DNA from: DASZHJ01 sp035517495
GTDB lineage: Bacteria > Pseudomonadota > Alphaproteobacteria > ATCC43930 > CGMCC-115725
Assembly (NCBI GenBank): GCA_035517495.1
Contig: DATIYT010000104.1
Location: forward strand, 1 to 64,000
Direction of reading: 5' to 3'
Length of the DNA: 64,000 nucleotides
The notes below the pieces were generated by a model. It was not told where the DNA came from and searched no databases. It saw only the letters and a program-made list of their open reading frames with translations. Shown here in pieces: positions 7,593-16,285 of this stretch (positions are counted from its first letter, which is position 1; each line of letters opens with the position of its first letter). The translations under genes were made by a program, and so were the position numbers.

Positions 7593-9344
7593 TTATCCGC
7601 CGCGTGGGTTGGGAGCGGGCACAGCGCCGAGACCCTGATCGAGCTTCGCCGAAATGGTCTTCGCTTCCTGCTCATCCTCCGGCTTGAATTGCAGTGCCCG
7701 TCGCCACTGGTAGCGCGCCTCATCATGGCGGCCGCTGCGCCAATAAGCGTCGCCCAGGTGATCATTGATGGTCGGGTCCTCCGGCAGCAGCTCGATCGCC
7801 TGCTCCAAATATCGCGTCGCCTCCGGATATTTGCCGAGCTGATAATAGGCCCAACCCAAGCTATCGATGATATAGCCGTCGTCCGGACGTTGCTGAACCG
7901 CTCGCTGGATCATTTGTAATGCTTCATCCATATGCTGGCGCTTCTCGATCCACGAATATCCGAGATAGTTGAGCACCATCGGCTGATCGGGCTCGAGCTG
8001 CAGCGCGCGCTGGAAATCCGCTTCGGCGCGCGGCCATTGGCCCGAGCGTTCGAACGCGATGCCGCGGCTGTAAAGAAGCGACCAGTACTCTCTTCCGATC
8101 GGGTTGATGCGGGCGACGGCGCCCTCATAGGCGTCAGCGGCCTCGGCGAACTTGCTCCGCTCGCGCAGGATGTCGCCGAGCTCGATGAGGGCTTGCGGCG
8201 ACTGCGGCCGTTCCGAGGCCATGAGCTTTAGCTCGGCAATTGCCTCATCGGTTCGACCCAATTCGTCCAGCACCTCGGCCACCCGCAGGCGCGCGCTCCA
8301 CGAGAACGGCGATTGCGGATCGACCCGGCGGTCGATCTCCAGCGCCTCGTTGAGGCGCCCCTCAGACTCCGCGATCTCTCCCACCAGCATCTGGGCCAAG
8401 GCGTGCTTGGGCGAAAGATCGAGCGTGAGTTGCGCGTAGAGCAGCGACAGATCCTCCGTTTCGCTCTGGTTCAGCACGCTTGCGATATCGAACATGGCCT
8501 CGGCCAGTCCGTCGGTGGCGCTAGCAACCGTGGGAGGGGGGATCTTGCCGGCGGCGATCCGCGCGATCGAGGGCGCAGCGAGATCGGCACCGTCGCTGTT
8601 CTCGCGGATGAAGCGCTCGTACAACGCCTTTGCCTCCTGGGCGCGGCCATGCCGCTCAAGAAAGCGACCTGCCATATCCGTGGTGCGCCAGTTGAGTCGA
8701 TCGCTCGCCGCGGTAAGTTTTTTGTAGGCGTCGAGCGCTCCGTTGACGTTGCCGAGATAGTCCTCGATCAAGGCGAGATGGAACGCCTTCAACTGCTCGA
8801 AGCCACGCATCCGGTCGTACCGATCAAGGGCCGCGATCGCTGCCTTTTCCTCCTTTAGGCCCGCCTTGGTCCAGGCCACCACCAGCGGTGACGAGAAGCG
8901 CAACAGTCCATCCTGCGGCAGGCGATCGGCGGCTGCGGCGGCGCCGGAACCGTCTCCTGATTTCATCTGCTCGATCAGCAATACCAAAGCAGGAAGGCCG
9001 TTATGCGGGTCCACAACGCTGAACCGACGCGCCAACTCGACCGTACGCGGCAACGAGCCTTCGCTGAGACGCAGCAAGAAAGTACGACGCAGCAGTTCGA
9101 CGTTGTCGGGATCGTCGGCGAGCGCACGCTCTAGATAGGCGGCGGCGGCGCCATAGGCATGGTCGCGCTGAGCAAGGCCTCCGGCGAGGTAGCTGCCGTA
9201 AACGCTTTCGGTTGGCACCGCTTGCGTGTCCTTGTCGGGCGGCGGCGCCGAATTGGTCGCCCCTTGCGAGGGAACCTGAGCGCACGCGGTTAACCCAATC
9301 GCTACCGCCGCCGCAACCAGCCGCCGCATCGCCTTACTAACCAT
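7593..9344 (-). CDS. TPR-repeat outer-membrane lipoprotein
   Basis: This 583-residue protein begins with a lipoprotein signal (hydrophobic core, then LTAC with lipidated Cys21). The rest is a tetratricopeptide superhelix. TPR consensus features are clearest in the C-terminal half, for example the helices around LGWAYYQLGKYPEATRYLEQA and LGDAYWRSGRHDEARYQWRRA. The first ATG is chosen because AAGGG lies 8 bases upstream. The specific function is unknown: such proteins are scaffolds for envelope complexes, and the association with ispE is known from other alphaproteobacteria. The 56-bp gap to ispE (12 bp if its upstream GTG is used) supports one transcription unit. Confidence 0.85.
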   Translation of the reverse strand: MVSKAMRRLVAAAVAIGLTACAQVPSQGATNSAPPPDKDTQAVPTESVYGSYLAGGLAQRDHAYGAAAAYLERALADDPDNVELLRRTFLLRLSEGSLPRTVELARRFSVVDPHNGLPALVLLIEQMKSGDGSGAAAAADRLPQDGLLRFSSPLVVAWTKAGLKEEKAAIAALDRYDRMRGFEQLKAFHLALIEDYLGNVNGALDAYKKLTAASDRLNWRTTDMAGRFLERHGRAQEAKALYERFIRENSDGADLAAPSIARIAAGKIPPPTVASATDGLAEAMFDIASVLNQSETEDLSLLYAQLTLDLSPKHALAQMLVGEIAESEGRLNEALEIDRRVDPQSPFSWSARLRVAEVLDELGRTDEAIAELKLMASERPQSPQALIELGDILRERSKFAEAADAYEGAVARINPIGREYWSLLYSRGIAFERSGQWPRAEADFQRALQLEPDQPMVLNYLGYSWIEKRQHMDEALQMIQRAVQQRPDDGYIIDSLGWAYYQLGKYPEATRYLEQAIELLPEDPTINDHLGDAYWRSGRHDEARYQWRRALQFKPEDEQEAKTISAKLDQGLGAVPAPNPRGG

Positions 9345-9419
9345 TGTCGTACCCTTTCACCGATTCGGTCCCATGTTACCACACCGCCTGAAAACAGCCG
9401 TCAGTCGCGCCTTCCAGCC

Positions 9420-11027
9420 TTACATGTTGGGGTAGTTGGGCCCGCCCCCACCCTCGGGAACCACCCAATTAATGTTCTGGGTCGGATCTTTGATGTCGCA
9501 GGTCTTGCAGTGCACGCAATTCTGCGCGTTGATCTGCAATCGTGGTGTCTCTTCCGTTCCCTCGCGAACAATTTCATAAACGCCCGCGGGACAGTAGCGT
9601 TGTTCCGGCGAATCGTAGAGTCGATAATTCACCTCGATTGCCTTCGCGGGATCCTTGAGCTGCAAGTGCGGTGGCTGGTTTTCCTCGTGATTCGTGTTCG
9701 AGATGAAGACCGATGAAAGCCGATCGAAGCTTAACTTGCCATCCGGCTTCGGGTAGGCGATCGGTTGGCTCTCGGCGGCCTTGCGCAGGTGCACATAATC
9801 AGGCGTGTGATGCAGCGTCCAGGGCGCGCGGCCGCGCAGCAGATAGGTGTCGACTGCCGCGTGCAGGAGGCCTGCAAAGAGCCCCCAACGGAAGCCCGGC
9901 CGCACATTGCGCGCACGGTAGAGTTCGTCCCAGACCCAGCTCGCCTCCATGGCTCGCCGGTAGTCGGCGGCACGATCGCCCCGAAGTTGGCGAAACACGG
10001 TCTCGGCCGCGACCATCCCCGACTTCATCGCGGTATGGCTGCCCTTGATCTTCGGGACATTGAGAAATCCGGCCGCGCATCCGATCAGCAGTCCGCCCGG
10101 AAACGACAATTGCGGAATCGCTTGAAACCCACCCTCGTTGAGGGCCCGCGCGCCATAGGCGACGCGCCGACCACCATCGAAGGTCGGTCGAATCGCCGGG
10201 TGCGTCTTGAAGCGCTGAAATTCCTCGAACGGATTTAAGAAAGGATTCTCGTAGTCGAGCCCCACGACGAACCCGACGGCGACCTGGCGATTTTCGAGGT
10301 GGTACAGGAACGAGCCGCCATAGGTTTTGCGGTCCAGCGGCCAACCAACGGTGTGGATGACGCGGCCCGGCTTGTGCTGTTCCGGCGTCACCTCCCAGAG
10401 TTCCTTGACGCCGATCCCATAGGTCTGCGGGTCAGAGTCTGCCGAAAGCCCGAAGCGCGCGCTGAGCACTTTCGAGAGCGAGCCGCGACAGCCCTCGGCA
10501 AGCAATGTGACCTTCCCCCGAAGCTCGACCCCCTCCTGGAAATGATCGGTCGGCTTGCCGTCTCGACCGATGCCCATGCCACCGGTCGCAACCCCCGCGA
10601 CGGTGCCGTCCTCGCCGAACAGTACCTCCGCCGCGGCGAAGCCCGGATAGATCTCAACGCCGAGCGCCTCCGCCTCGCGCCCGAGCCAGCGGCAAACATT
10701 TCCCAGGCTTACGATGTAATTGCCGTGATTGTGCATCTGCGGCGGCGTCGGTAGCCGGAACGCACGGCGCTCGGTGAGGAACAGGAAGCGGTCGTCCTCG
10801 GCCGGAGTGAGGAGCGGAGCGCCACGCTCGCGCCAATCCGGGAACAGCTCCGCGACCGCCCGCGGCTCGACCACCGCACCGGAGAGAATGTGGGCCCCGA
10901 CCTCTGAGCCCTTTTCAATCACGCAGACCGACACCTCATGCTGGTGTTCCGCCGCCAACTGCTTAAGTCGAATCGCCGCAGCGAGGCCTGAAGGCCCCGC
11001 ACCGACGATCACGACGTCGTATTCCAT
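9420..11027 (-). CDS. Electron transfer flavoprotein-ubiquinone oxidoreductase
   Basis: ETF-QO takes electrons from reduced ETF, the acceptor of acyl-CoA and other dehydrogenases, and passes them to ubiquinone at the membrane. The 535-residue protein has an N-terminal FAD dinucleotide fold (VIVGAGPSGLAAAIRL, about 6-21), the family block IEKGSEVGAHILSGAV, and a C-terminal ferredoxin-like [4Fe-4S] site formed by RYCPAG and NCVHCKTCDIKD. The ATG at 11027 directly precedes the FAD fold; the ATG at 11042 and an upstream codon at 11090 are less likely because they add an unconserved tail. No etfAB genes are in the window. The gene is divergent from the uracil-DNA glycosylase gene. Confidence 0.94.
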   Translation of the reverse strand: MEYDVVIVGAGPSGLAAAIRLKQLAAEHQHEVSVCVIEKGSEVGAHILSGAVVEPRAVAELFPDWRERGAPLLTPAEDDRFLFLTERRAFRLPTPPQMHNHGNYIVSLGNVCRWLGREAEALGVEIYPGFAAAEVLFGEDGTVAGVATGGMGIGRDGKPTDHFQEGVELRGKVTLLAEGCRGSLSKVLSARFGLSADSDPQTYGIGVKELWEVTPEQHKPGRVIHTVGWPLDRKTYGGSFLYHLENRQVAVGFVVGLDYENPFLNPFEEFQRFKTHPAIRPTFDGGRRVAYGARALNEGGFQAIPQLSFPGGLLIGCAAGFLNVPKIKGSHTAMKSGMVAAETVFRQLRGDRAADYRRAMEASWVWDELYRARNVRPGFRWGLFAGLLHAAVDTYLLRGRAPWTLHHTPDYVHLRKAAESQPIAYPKPDGKLSFDRLSSVFISNTNHEENQPPHLQLKDPAKAIEVNYRLYDSPEQRYCPAGVYEIVREGTEETPRLQINAQNCVHCKTCDIKDPTQNINWVVPEGGGGPNYPNM

Positions 11028-11086
11028 GGTCTCGCGGGTCATGGGGGTGGCCGCTCTGGATATCCGAAGGGCTTTCGGCGCCAATC

Positions 11087-11098
11087 CCACTATAGTGG
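11087..11098. promoter_or_regulatory. Perfect 12-bp palindrome between divergent genes
   Basis: CCACTATAGTGG is a perfect palindrome placed 60 bp upstream of the ETF-QO start and 86 bp upstream of the glycosylase start. It includes a TATAGT that could serve as a -10 on the plus strand. It could be an operator shared by both genes; there is no direct evidence for a regulator. Confidence 0.3.
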
Positions 11099-11184
11099 AT
11101 CAACCCCAAAGAACCAGGGGGCGACGATGCGCCGAGCACGCAGGCCCCTCATGCCCGGGCCGCCCTCGCAAGGTTGGATTAGCC

Positions 11185-11991
11185 ATGACCACCACTTCTC
11201 CGCTCATCCGATTGTTGGATTGGTACATCGCAATGGGGGTGGACGAAGCGATCGCGCTCGATCCGCAGGACCGGCTTGCGACCGCTCGGCCCGTCGCGCC
11301 AGCCCCGCCGCCGCCCATTATCGTGACGAGGACACAACCCTCGCGCGCCGCGGCGGGACCCGCACTGGTTGCGCCCAGTGCCGCCGCCGCGACCGCGCGC
11401 GAGCTGGCCTTTGCAGCCCATTCACTAACCGAGCTTGAAGCGGCCATCCGACGCTTCGACGGATGTGCGCTCAAGCGCACCGCGACCAACACAGTCTTCG
11501 CCGACGGCGATCAGACCGCACCATTGATGGTGATCGGCGAAGCGCCGGGCGCCGATGAAGACCGGATCGGTCGACCTTTCGTCGGCCGTGCCGGGCAATT
11601 GCTCGATCGTATGTTGGCGACAATTGGATTAGATAGAACAACCACTTACATCACAAACGTGTTGTTCTGGCGCCCCCCCGGCAACCGCAAACCGACCAAC
11701 GACGAGATCGCGGCCTGTCTGCCCTTCGTGTGGCGGCATATCGCGCTCAAGCGGCCACGCGTGCTGCTGCTCGCCGGAGGCACCTCGGCCGCTACGCTAT
11801 TGGGTCGGAGCGAGGGCATCATGAGGCTTCGCGGTCGATGGACCGCCCTCGCCGTACCGGACCTGGAGCAAGCCGTCCCGACGCTCGCCACCTTCCACCC
11901 GTCCTTCCTGCTGCGCGCACCGGCCCGCAAGGCCGAGGCCTGGACAGATTTGTTGAATCTCAAGGCCCGACTCGAAGCCTTGCACGAGTAG
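11185..11991 (+). CDS. Uracil-DNA glycosylase, family 4-like, with incomplete Fe-S ligand set
   Basis: This 268-residue protein of the UDG superfamily removes uracil from DNA. It has a 90-residue low-complexity N-terminal extension and then the UDG core: GEAPGADEDRIGRPFVGRAG (motif A), ITNVLFWRPPGNRKPT, and HPSFLLR (motif B). Classical family 4 enzymes bind [4Fe-4S] through four cysteines. Here GCALK and CLPFV keep two, but the first Cys of the N-terminal pair is Phe and the Cys before RPPGNR is Trp. This pattern is seen in alphaproteobacterial homologues from memory of the family; cluster binding is therefore doubtful. The start is the ATG before TTTSPLIRLL; the longer open frame upstream overlaps the ETF-QO gene and looks non-coding. 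Confidence 0.85.
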   Translation: MTTTSPLIRLLDWYIAMGVDEAIALDPQDRLATARPVAPAPPPPIIVTRTQPSRAAAGPALVAPSAAAATARELAFAAHSLTELEAAIRRFDGCALKRTATNTVFADGDQTAPLMVIGEAPGADEDRIGRPFVGRAGQLLDRMLATIGLDRTTTYITNVLFWRPPGNRKPTNDEIAACLPFVWRHIALKRPRVLLLAGGTSAATLLGRSEGIMRLRGRWTALAVPDLEQAVPTLATFHPSFLLRAPARKAEAWTDLLNLKARLEALHE

Positions 11992-12227
11992 TGGGGTTCT
12001 TTCAGGCGCGATTGGCTTACAAAGCACTCGCAATGGCGCATTATTAATGCCACAGGATTTCAAATTAATCATACGAATATTCAGAACTTACACTCATAGA
12101 CAAATCAAAAGCCCATGAAGAAAAAAACTAAAGACATAAACATTCCCTAGAGCCGACGAAAATTGTCACGGAAAGGTTAACCGATTTGAGCTTGCGGCTC
12201 CCCTGCTTTTCGTTTAAGGGGGCAGGC
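11992..12227 (+). promoter_or_regulatory. AT-rich upstream region of the lytic transglycosylase gene
   Basis: About 150 bases (12030-12180) are strikingly A+T-rich against the surrounding DNA. They include poly-A stretches near 12118-12132 but no convincing -35/-10 pair. A strong AAGGGGGC ribosome site precedes the ATG at 12228. Nothing else is seen; the base composition suits a promoter or a nucleoid-protein binding region. Confidence 0.35.
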
Positions 12228-13982
12228 ATGGTTTATATGGATGATAGGGCTCGGGCCCCCAACACTTTGCGGCGCACGCGTTTTTACGGCGTGTTTTTTG
12301 CCGCGCCCCTAGCGTTCGCGCTGGCGGCGTCGCCGGGTGCCGTGGGACAAAGTGTGCGTACGGCGTCGCTTCCGCCGCCCGACGGCATCATCGACAAGAA
12401 TGGCGTGCCAGGCGTTCTCACCACGGATGATACCCTCCATTATCAGCACATCTTCGCGATGCAGCATGCCGGGGACTGGACCGCTGCTGACCATGAGATC
12501 TCGCTGCTGGGGGATCGCCTGCTGATGGGCGAGGTACTGGCCCAGCGCTACCTTGGCCGCCACTACCGCGCGAGTTACGAGGAGTTGACCGGGTGGCTGC
12601 GGCTTTATGCCGATGAGCCGGATGCGCGCGCAATCTATGCGCTCGCCCAGAAGCGCCGCCCATCAGGGGCGCCGGCCCCAATACGCCCGGCCGTCACCGA
12701 GCCAGCCCTCCGGTTTGGGCCCGACAATGAATTTGGCCCCCCCGGCCAGGAAGGCGCTACCAGCGTCGAGTTCGAGGGGGGTGATCCCCATGAGCCTGGC
12801 GCCGCGGCCGGCCGGCTTTCCGTCGGGCCGCTGCCCTTCCAGCATGGCGGCGGTGAGGCAAGCCAGCACTTCGCGCTGGAAGTAATCCAGGGATCGGAGC
12901 ACGGCGGCGCCGATTGGGAAGCCGGGCTCGCCGCTTGGCGCCGCGAGCGCTATGCCGAGGCCTGCGAGCATTTCGAACGCGCAACCCGAATACCAGGAGG
13001 AAGCCCCGGGCAGATCGCCGCCGCGGGGTTCTGGTCTGCCCGGTCAGAGCTGCGAAATCATCGTCCCCAGCAGGTGGACACGTGGCTGGGCATCGCGGCC
13101 CAGCATCCCCACACCTTTTACGGACTTCTCGCGCGTCGCACGCTGGGGATCGATGCCACCTTCAACTTCGATACCGGCCCGCTCAGCGAGGCGCATCGCC
13201 AACTGCTGCGCGGCACCGTCCCCGGACGGCGTGCGTTAGCGCTGATCCAAGTCGGGAGCATGACGATTGCCGAGGCGACACTGCGGCAAATGGCGGAGCA
13301 CGGTGACGCGGCTCTATTGCAGGCGGTGGAGGCACTCGCGGACCGCGCGGGCATGCCCTCGCTCAGCTACCAACTGGCGACCGTGCTCGCACGGACTGAC
13401 GCCTCGCTTTTGGACCGCGCCATGTTTCCGATCCCGCGCTGGACGCCGCTCGACGGCTTCAAGGTCGATCGGGCGCTCCTGTTCGCACTGATGCGCCAGG
13501 AGTCGCAGTTCCGTTCTGACGTCCGCAGCTCATCGGGAGCGCTCGGTCCGATGCAGATAATGCCGGCGACTGCGCGTTCCATGGCGCAACGGCTCTCGCT
13601 GTCGAACGACCAGCGCCGAGACATAGCGGACCCCGCGATCAATCTCGCGCTTGCCCAGGAGTATCTCGTTCAGTTGCAGGCGGACGACCGAGTTGGCAGC
13701 AATTTGCTCTTGCTTGCCGCCGCCTATAACAGCGGGCCCGGCCCCATTCATCAGTGGCTCGGCAACGACTCGCTCAGAAGCGATCCGCTGCTCTTCCTGG
13801 AAAACATTCCGAACCGGGAGACCCGCGGCTTTACCGAGCGCGTGCTGGCGAATTACTGGATCTATCGACTGCGTCTCGGGCAACCGACGCCCGATCTCGA
13901 CGCCCTTGCCGCCGGACAATGGCCGACCTATACCGCCCTCGACGGGCCCAGCGGTATAGGTGGAAACTATGCCAAGAATTGA
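12228..13982 (+). CDS. Lytic murein transglycosylase (SLT family)
   Basis: This periplasmic 584-residue enzyme cleaves the MurNAc-GlcNAc bond of peptidoglycan to form 1,6-anhydro ends. A signal peptide spans about 15-40 (hydrophobic FFAAPLAFALAAS). A long helical superhelix domain follows, then the C-terminal SLT domain with the catalytic Glu in RQESQFRSDVRSSSGALG, the GPMQIMPATA motif and AAYNSGPG. The ATG at 12228 is preferred over a TTG at 12186 because AAGGGGGC lies just upstream. It overlaps moaB by 14 bp, so the two are likely co-translated, although their roles differ. Confidence 0.92.
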   Translation: MVYMDDRARAPNTLRRTRFYGVFFAAPLAFALAASPGAVGQSVRTASLPPPDGIIDKNGVPGVLTTDDTLHYQHIFAMQHAGDWTAADHEISLLGDRLLMGEVLAQRYLGRHYRASYEELTGWLRLYADEPDARAIYALAQKRRPSGAPAPIRPAVTEPALRFGPDNEFGPPGQEGATSVEFEGGDPHEPGAAAGRLSVGPLPFQHGGGEASQHFALEVIQGSEHGGADWEAGLAAWRRERYAEACEHFERATRIPGGSPGQIAAAGFWSARSELRNHRPQQVDTWLGIAAQHPHTFYGLLARRTLGIDATFNFDTGPLSEAHRQLLRGTVPGRRALALIQVGSMTIAEATLRQMAEHGDAALLQAVEALADRAGMPSLSYQLATVLARTDASLLDRAMFPIPRWTPLDGFKVDRALLFALMRQESQFRSDVRSSSGALGPMQIMPATARSMAQRLSLSNDQRRDIADPAINLALAQEYLVQLQADDRVGSNLLLLAAAYNSGPGPIHQWLGNDSLRSDPLLFLENIPNRETRGFTERVLANYWIYRLRLGQPTPDLDALAAGQWPTYTALDGPSGIGGNYAKN

Positions 13983-14514
13983 CGAGGCACGACCTTTTCT
14001 TCCGGTTAACGTGGCGATCCTGACGGTTTCGGACACGAGAACCGAGACCAATGACAAATCGGGCGCAACCCTGGTCGAGCTCGCTGCCAAGGCGGGGCAT
14101 CGCGTGGTCGCGCGCGCCATCGTCAGGGACGACAAGGCGGCGATTGTCGGACAGCTAAAGGCTTGGATCGCCGATCCCGCGGTCGATGTGGTGATCTCCA
14201 CGGGCGGCACCGGTGTCACCGGGCGGGACGTCACTCCCGAAGCGTTCCAATCCGTGTTCGAGAAGGAAATCTCCGGCTTCGGCGAGCTGTTCCGCTGGCT
14301 CAGCTACCAGAAGGTCGGTACCTCGACGATTCAGAGCCGCGCGACGGGCGGCGTTGCCGGCGGCACCTATCTTTTCGCGCTGCCGGGTTCGCCCGGCGCT
14401 TGCCGCGATGGCTGGGAGATCCTTGAACCACAGCTCGACAATCGGCACCGACCCTGCAACCTTGTGGAGCTGATGCCGCGCCTCCAGGAGCACCTGACCA
14501 AGGCCGGTGAATAA
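13969..14514 (+). CDS. moaB: Molybdenum cofactor biosynthesis protein B
   Basis: MoaB-family proteins have the MogA/MoeA fold that binds molybdopterin; some adenylate it before Mo insertion. The 181-residue protein starts its domain with VNVAILTVSDTR and has the diagnostic STGGTGVTGRDVTPEA loop (about residues 80-96), FRWLSYQKVGTS and LPGSPGACRDGWE. The ATG at 13969 has AGGTGG 5 bases upstream and is preferred over a GTG at 13960. It overlaps the end of the transglycosylase gene. No other Mo-cofactor genes are near. Confidence 0.92.
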   Translation: MPRIDEARPFLPVNVAILTVSDTRTETNDKSGATLVELAAKAGHRVVARAIVRDDKAAIVGQLKAWIADPAVDVVISTGGTGVTGRDVTPEAFQSVFEKEISGFGELFRWLSYQKVGTSTIQSRATGGVAGGTYLFALPGSPGACRDGWEILEPQLDNRHRPCNLVELMPRLQEHLTKAGE

Positions 14515-14631
14515 GCGAGGCCTCGCATCGCTCCGGTGCGCCCGCATCCAACAACAGCACACGGTTGAGAGATTTGCCGCCCACCGAGTAGTATTGGCGG
14601 CCACGCGAAACCGACTGCGAGGAAGTGACCC

Positions 14632-14940
14632 ATGATCCACGTGCTCGCCATGATCACCACGAAGCCCGGAAAGCGCGGCGAAGTTCTGGCGGCCTTTCAG
14701 AGCATCGTGCCGACGGTGCGCAAGGAGGAGGGCTGCATCGAATACGGCGCCGCAATCGATGCGGATGGGATCGGAGCGGTTCAGACGCGCCTCGGGCCCG
14801 ACACCTATGTCGTGGTGGAGAAGTGGGCGAGTGCGGCGGCGCTGGCGGCCCACTCGACGGCGCCGCACATGGCGGCGTTTCGCACCAAGACCAAGGACCT
14901 CATGGCGAACCGGGTTATCCACGTGTTGTCGCCGGCGTAA
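14632..14940 (+). CDS. ABM-domain quinol monooxygenase-like protein
   Basis: This 102-residue single-domain protein has the antibiotic biosynthesis monooxygenase (YgiN-like) fold. Its features are ITTKPGKRGEVLAAF, EEGCIEYGAAID, VVEKWASAAALAAHSTAPHM and a short C-terminal strand. Proteins of this type act as cofactor-free monooxygenases or as detoxification enzymes for quinones; the substrate is unknown. AGGAA lies 7 bases before the ATG. It is a single gene that overlaps, tail to tail, the end of the TIGR04282 gene by 26 bp. Confidence 0.85.
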   Translation: MIHVLAMITTKPGKRGEVLAAFQSIVPTVRKEEGCIEYGAAIDADGIGAVQTRLGPDTYVVVEKWASAAALAAHSTAPHMAAFRTKTKDLMANRVIHVLSPA

Positions 14941-15565
14941 CCTCCTGAGACTTCTGCCCCTGCGCCCAGCGCCAATAGTCGGTGGCATCGTCGATATCAT
15001 CGAGCCGCTCCAGCAATGCCACGCTCCAGTTGCGCGGTAAGCCCGCTCGGGTGTCGGCGAGCGCGTGGGCGCTTGACCAGCGCACCGCCGCGAATAGGTG
15101 CCGAGGCAGCGACCGCGAGCGCTTCAAGCCCACGAGCCAATAGCCGCCGTCCGAGGCGGGACCGAAGACCGCGTCATGCCGGCCGAGTGCACGGAACGCC
15201 GCCGCCACATGAGATGCGTCAAGTTCCGGAATATCGGACCCCACGATGACAGCGGGACCCGGCGGCAATGCCGCAAAGGCCCGCGCCATTCGCCTTCCCA
15301 GATCGCCCGATCCTTGGTCGAGCCGCCGAATCCCGCTCGGCCAGAAAGCGGCCCGCACGTCGCGGCTCGGAGTGACGGCAAGGCTTGTGTGCCAGCGCCG
15401 GTCGCGGGCGAGGCGGCGCAGCAGGAGAGCGCTCGTGAGACGGTAGAAGCGCAGCGCGGCGCCGGCACCGATCCCGGCGGCAAGACGCGACTTCACTTGC
15501 CCCCGACGCGGCACCTTGACGAAAACGACAAGATGGCGGGCGGGACGAGACATCGCTTCATCCAT
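14915..15565 (-). CDS. TIGR04282-family glycosyltransferase (DUF2064)
   Basis: This 216-residue nucleotide-sugar transferase-like protein belongs to the group named after arsenosugar biosynthesis. Visible features are FVKVPRRGQVKSRLA near the N-terminus, the nucleotide-site GSDIPEL at about 115-121 and GPASDGGYWLVGL at about 137-149. It acts in the cytoplasm. The ATG at 15565 overlaps the end of the preceding glycosyltransferase gene by 8 bp; an ATG at 15553 is an alternative. The pair of TIGR04283 and TIGR04282 genes is a common unit. No ArsM or arsenosugar radical SAM enzyme is present here, so the arsenic link is a family name only. Confidence 0.83.
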   Translation of the reverse strand: MDEAMSRPARHLVVFVKVPRRGQVKSRLAAGIGAGAALRFYRLTSALLLRRLARDRRWHTSLAVTPSRDVRAAFWPSGIRRLDQGSGDLGRRMARAFAALPPGPAVIVGSDIPELDASHVAAAFRALGRHDAVFGPASDGGYWLVGLKRSRSLPRHLFAAVRWSSAHALADTRAGLPRNWSVALLERLDDIDDATDYWRWAQGQKSQEVTPATTRG

Positions 15566-16256
15566 AGAGGCGCAGGATCAGGCGCGGCGGCACACCCATG
15601 AAGTAGCAGCCGAGGCAGCCGATATTGCGCAGCGATCGCCGGACATAACCTTCGCTGCGGTAGCGTGCCGCGGAAGTGACGGCATCGGCCTCAAGCAGCA
15701 CCAGCCGTCGCTTGCCGATCCGACGCACCAACGCCACGTCCTCCATCAATGGCAGCAGCGGGAAGCCGCCAAGCTTTCCGTAGAAGTCGCGTCTGAGCAC
15801 CAGGCCTTGGTCGCCATAGGGCAGGCCAAGCACGCGACAGCGCCACGCGACGATCTGTTCCAACCGACGCGCCTCCGATGCTTCGTCATCCAGTCGAAAC
15901 CGAAAGTAACCAGCACGTCCCGCGTTTTCGGGTTCGGCAATGAAGCGACGCAGCGCCGCGGACCAGCCGGGCCCCAGCCTCGTGTCGGCATGAAGGAACA
16001 TCAGCCACTCCCCTTGCGCGCCCCGGGCTCCGGCGGCGAGTTGCAGACCCCGGCCCCGGGGCGCCCTGATCACGCGCGCGCCGTGCCCCGCCGCGAGCAT
16101 CGTCGTCGCATCGACCGAACCGCCGTCGGCGATAACGATTTCGTGCACGATGTCTCTGCCGTTCTCAAGCGCCGCCAGAGTGGGGCCGAGTTGCGCCGCC
16201 GCATCGAGGGTGGGAATCACCACCGAGAGCGGCGGCGAGGAGTGGATTGCGCCCAT
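15558..16256 (-). CDS. TIGR04283-family glycosyltransferase (GT2)
   Basis: This 232-residue GT-A fold glycosyltransferase has LSVVIPTLDAAAQLGPTLAAL, the donor-site ADGGSVD, the metal-binding HADTRL (DxD-like) and MEDVALVRR. The first ATG after the charged leader (16256) has GGGGAAA 5 bases upstream and is preferred over an upstream codon at 16322. It is paired with the TIGR04282 gene downstream and lies 29 bp from the divergent phosphotransferase gene. Substrate unknown; a role in making a modified sugar or glycerol moiety is inferred from the gene pair. Confidence 0.85.
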   Translation of the reverse strand: MGAIHSSPPLSVVIPTLDAAAQLGPTLAALENGRDIVHEIVIADGGSVDATTMLAAGHGARVIRAPRGRGLQLAAGARGAQGEWLMFLHADTRLGPGWSAALRRFIAEPENAGRAGYFRFRLDDEASEARRLEQIVAWRCRVLGLPYGDQGLVLRRDFYGKLGGFPLLPLMEDVALVRRIGKRRLVLLEADAVTSAARYRSEGYVRRSLRNIGCLGCYFMGVPPRLILRLYG

Positions 16257-16285
16257 GACCGTTTCCCCGCACCTTACCCGCGCCG

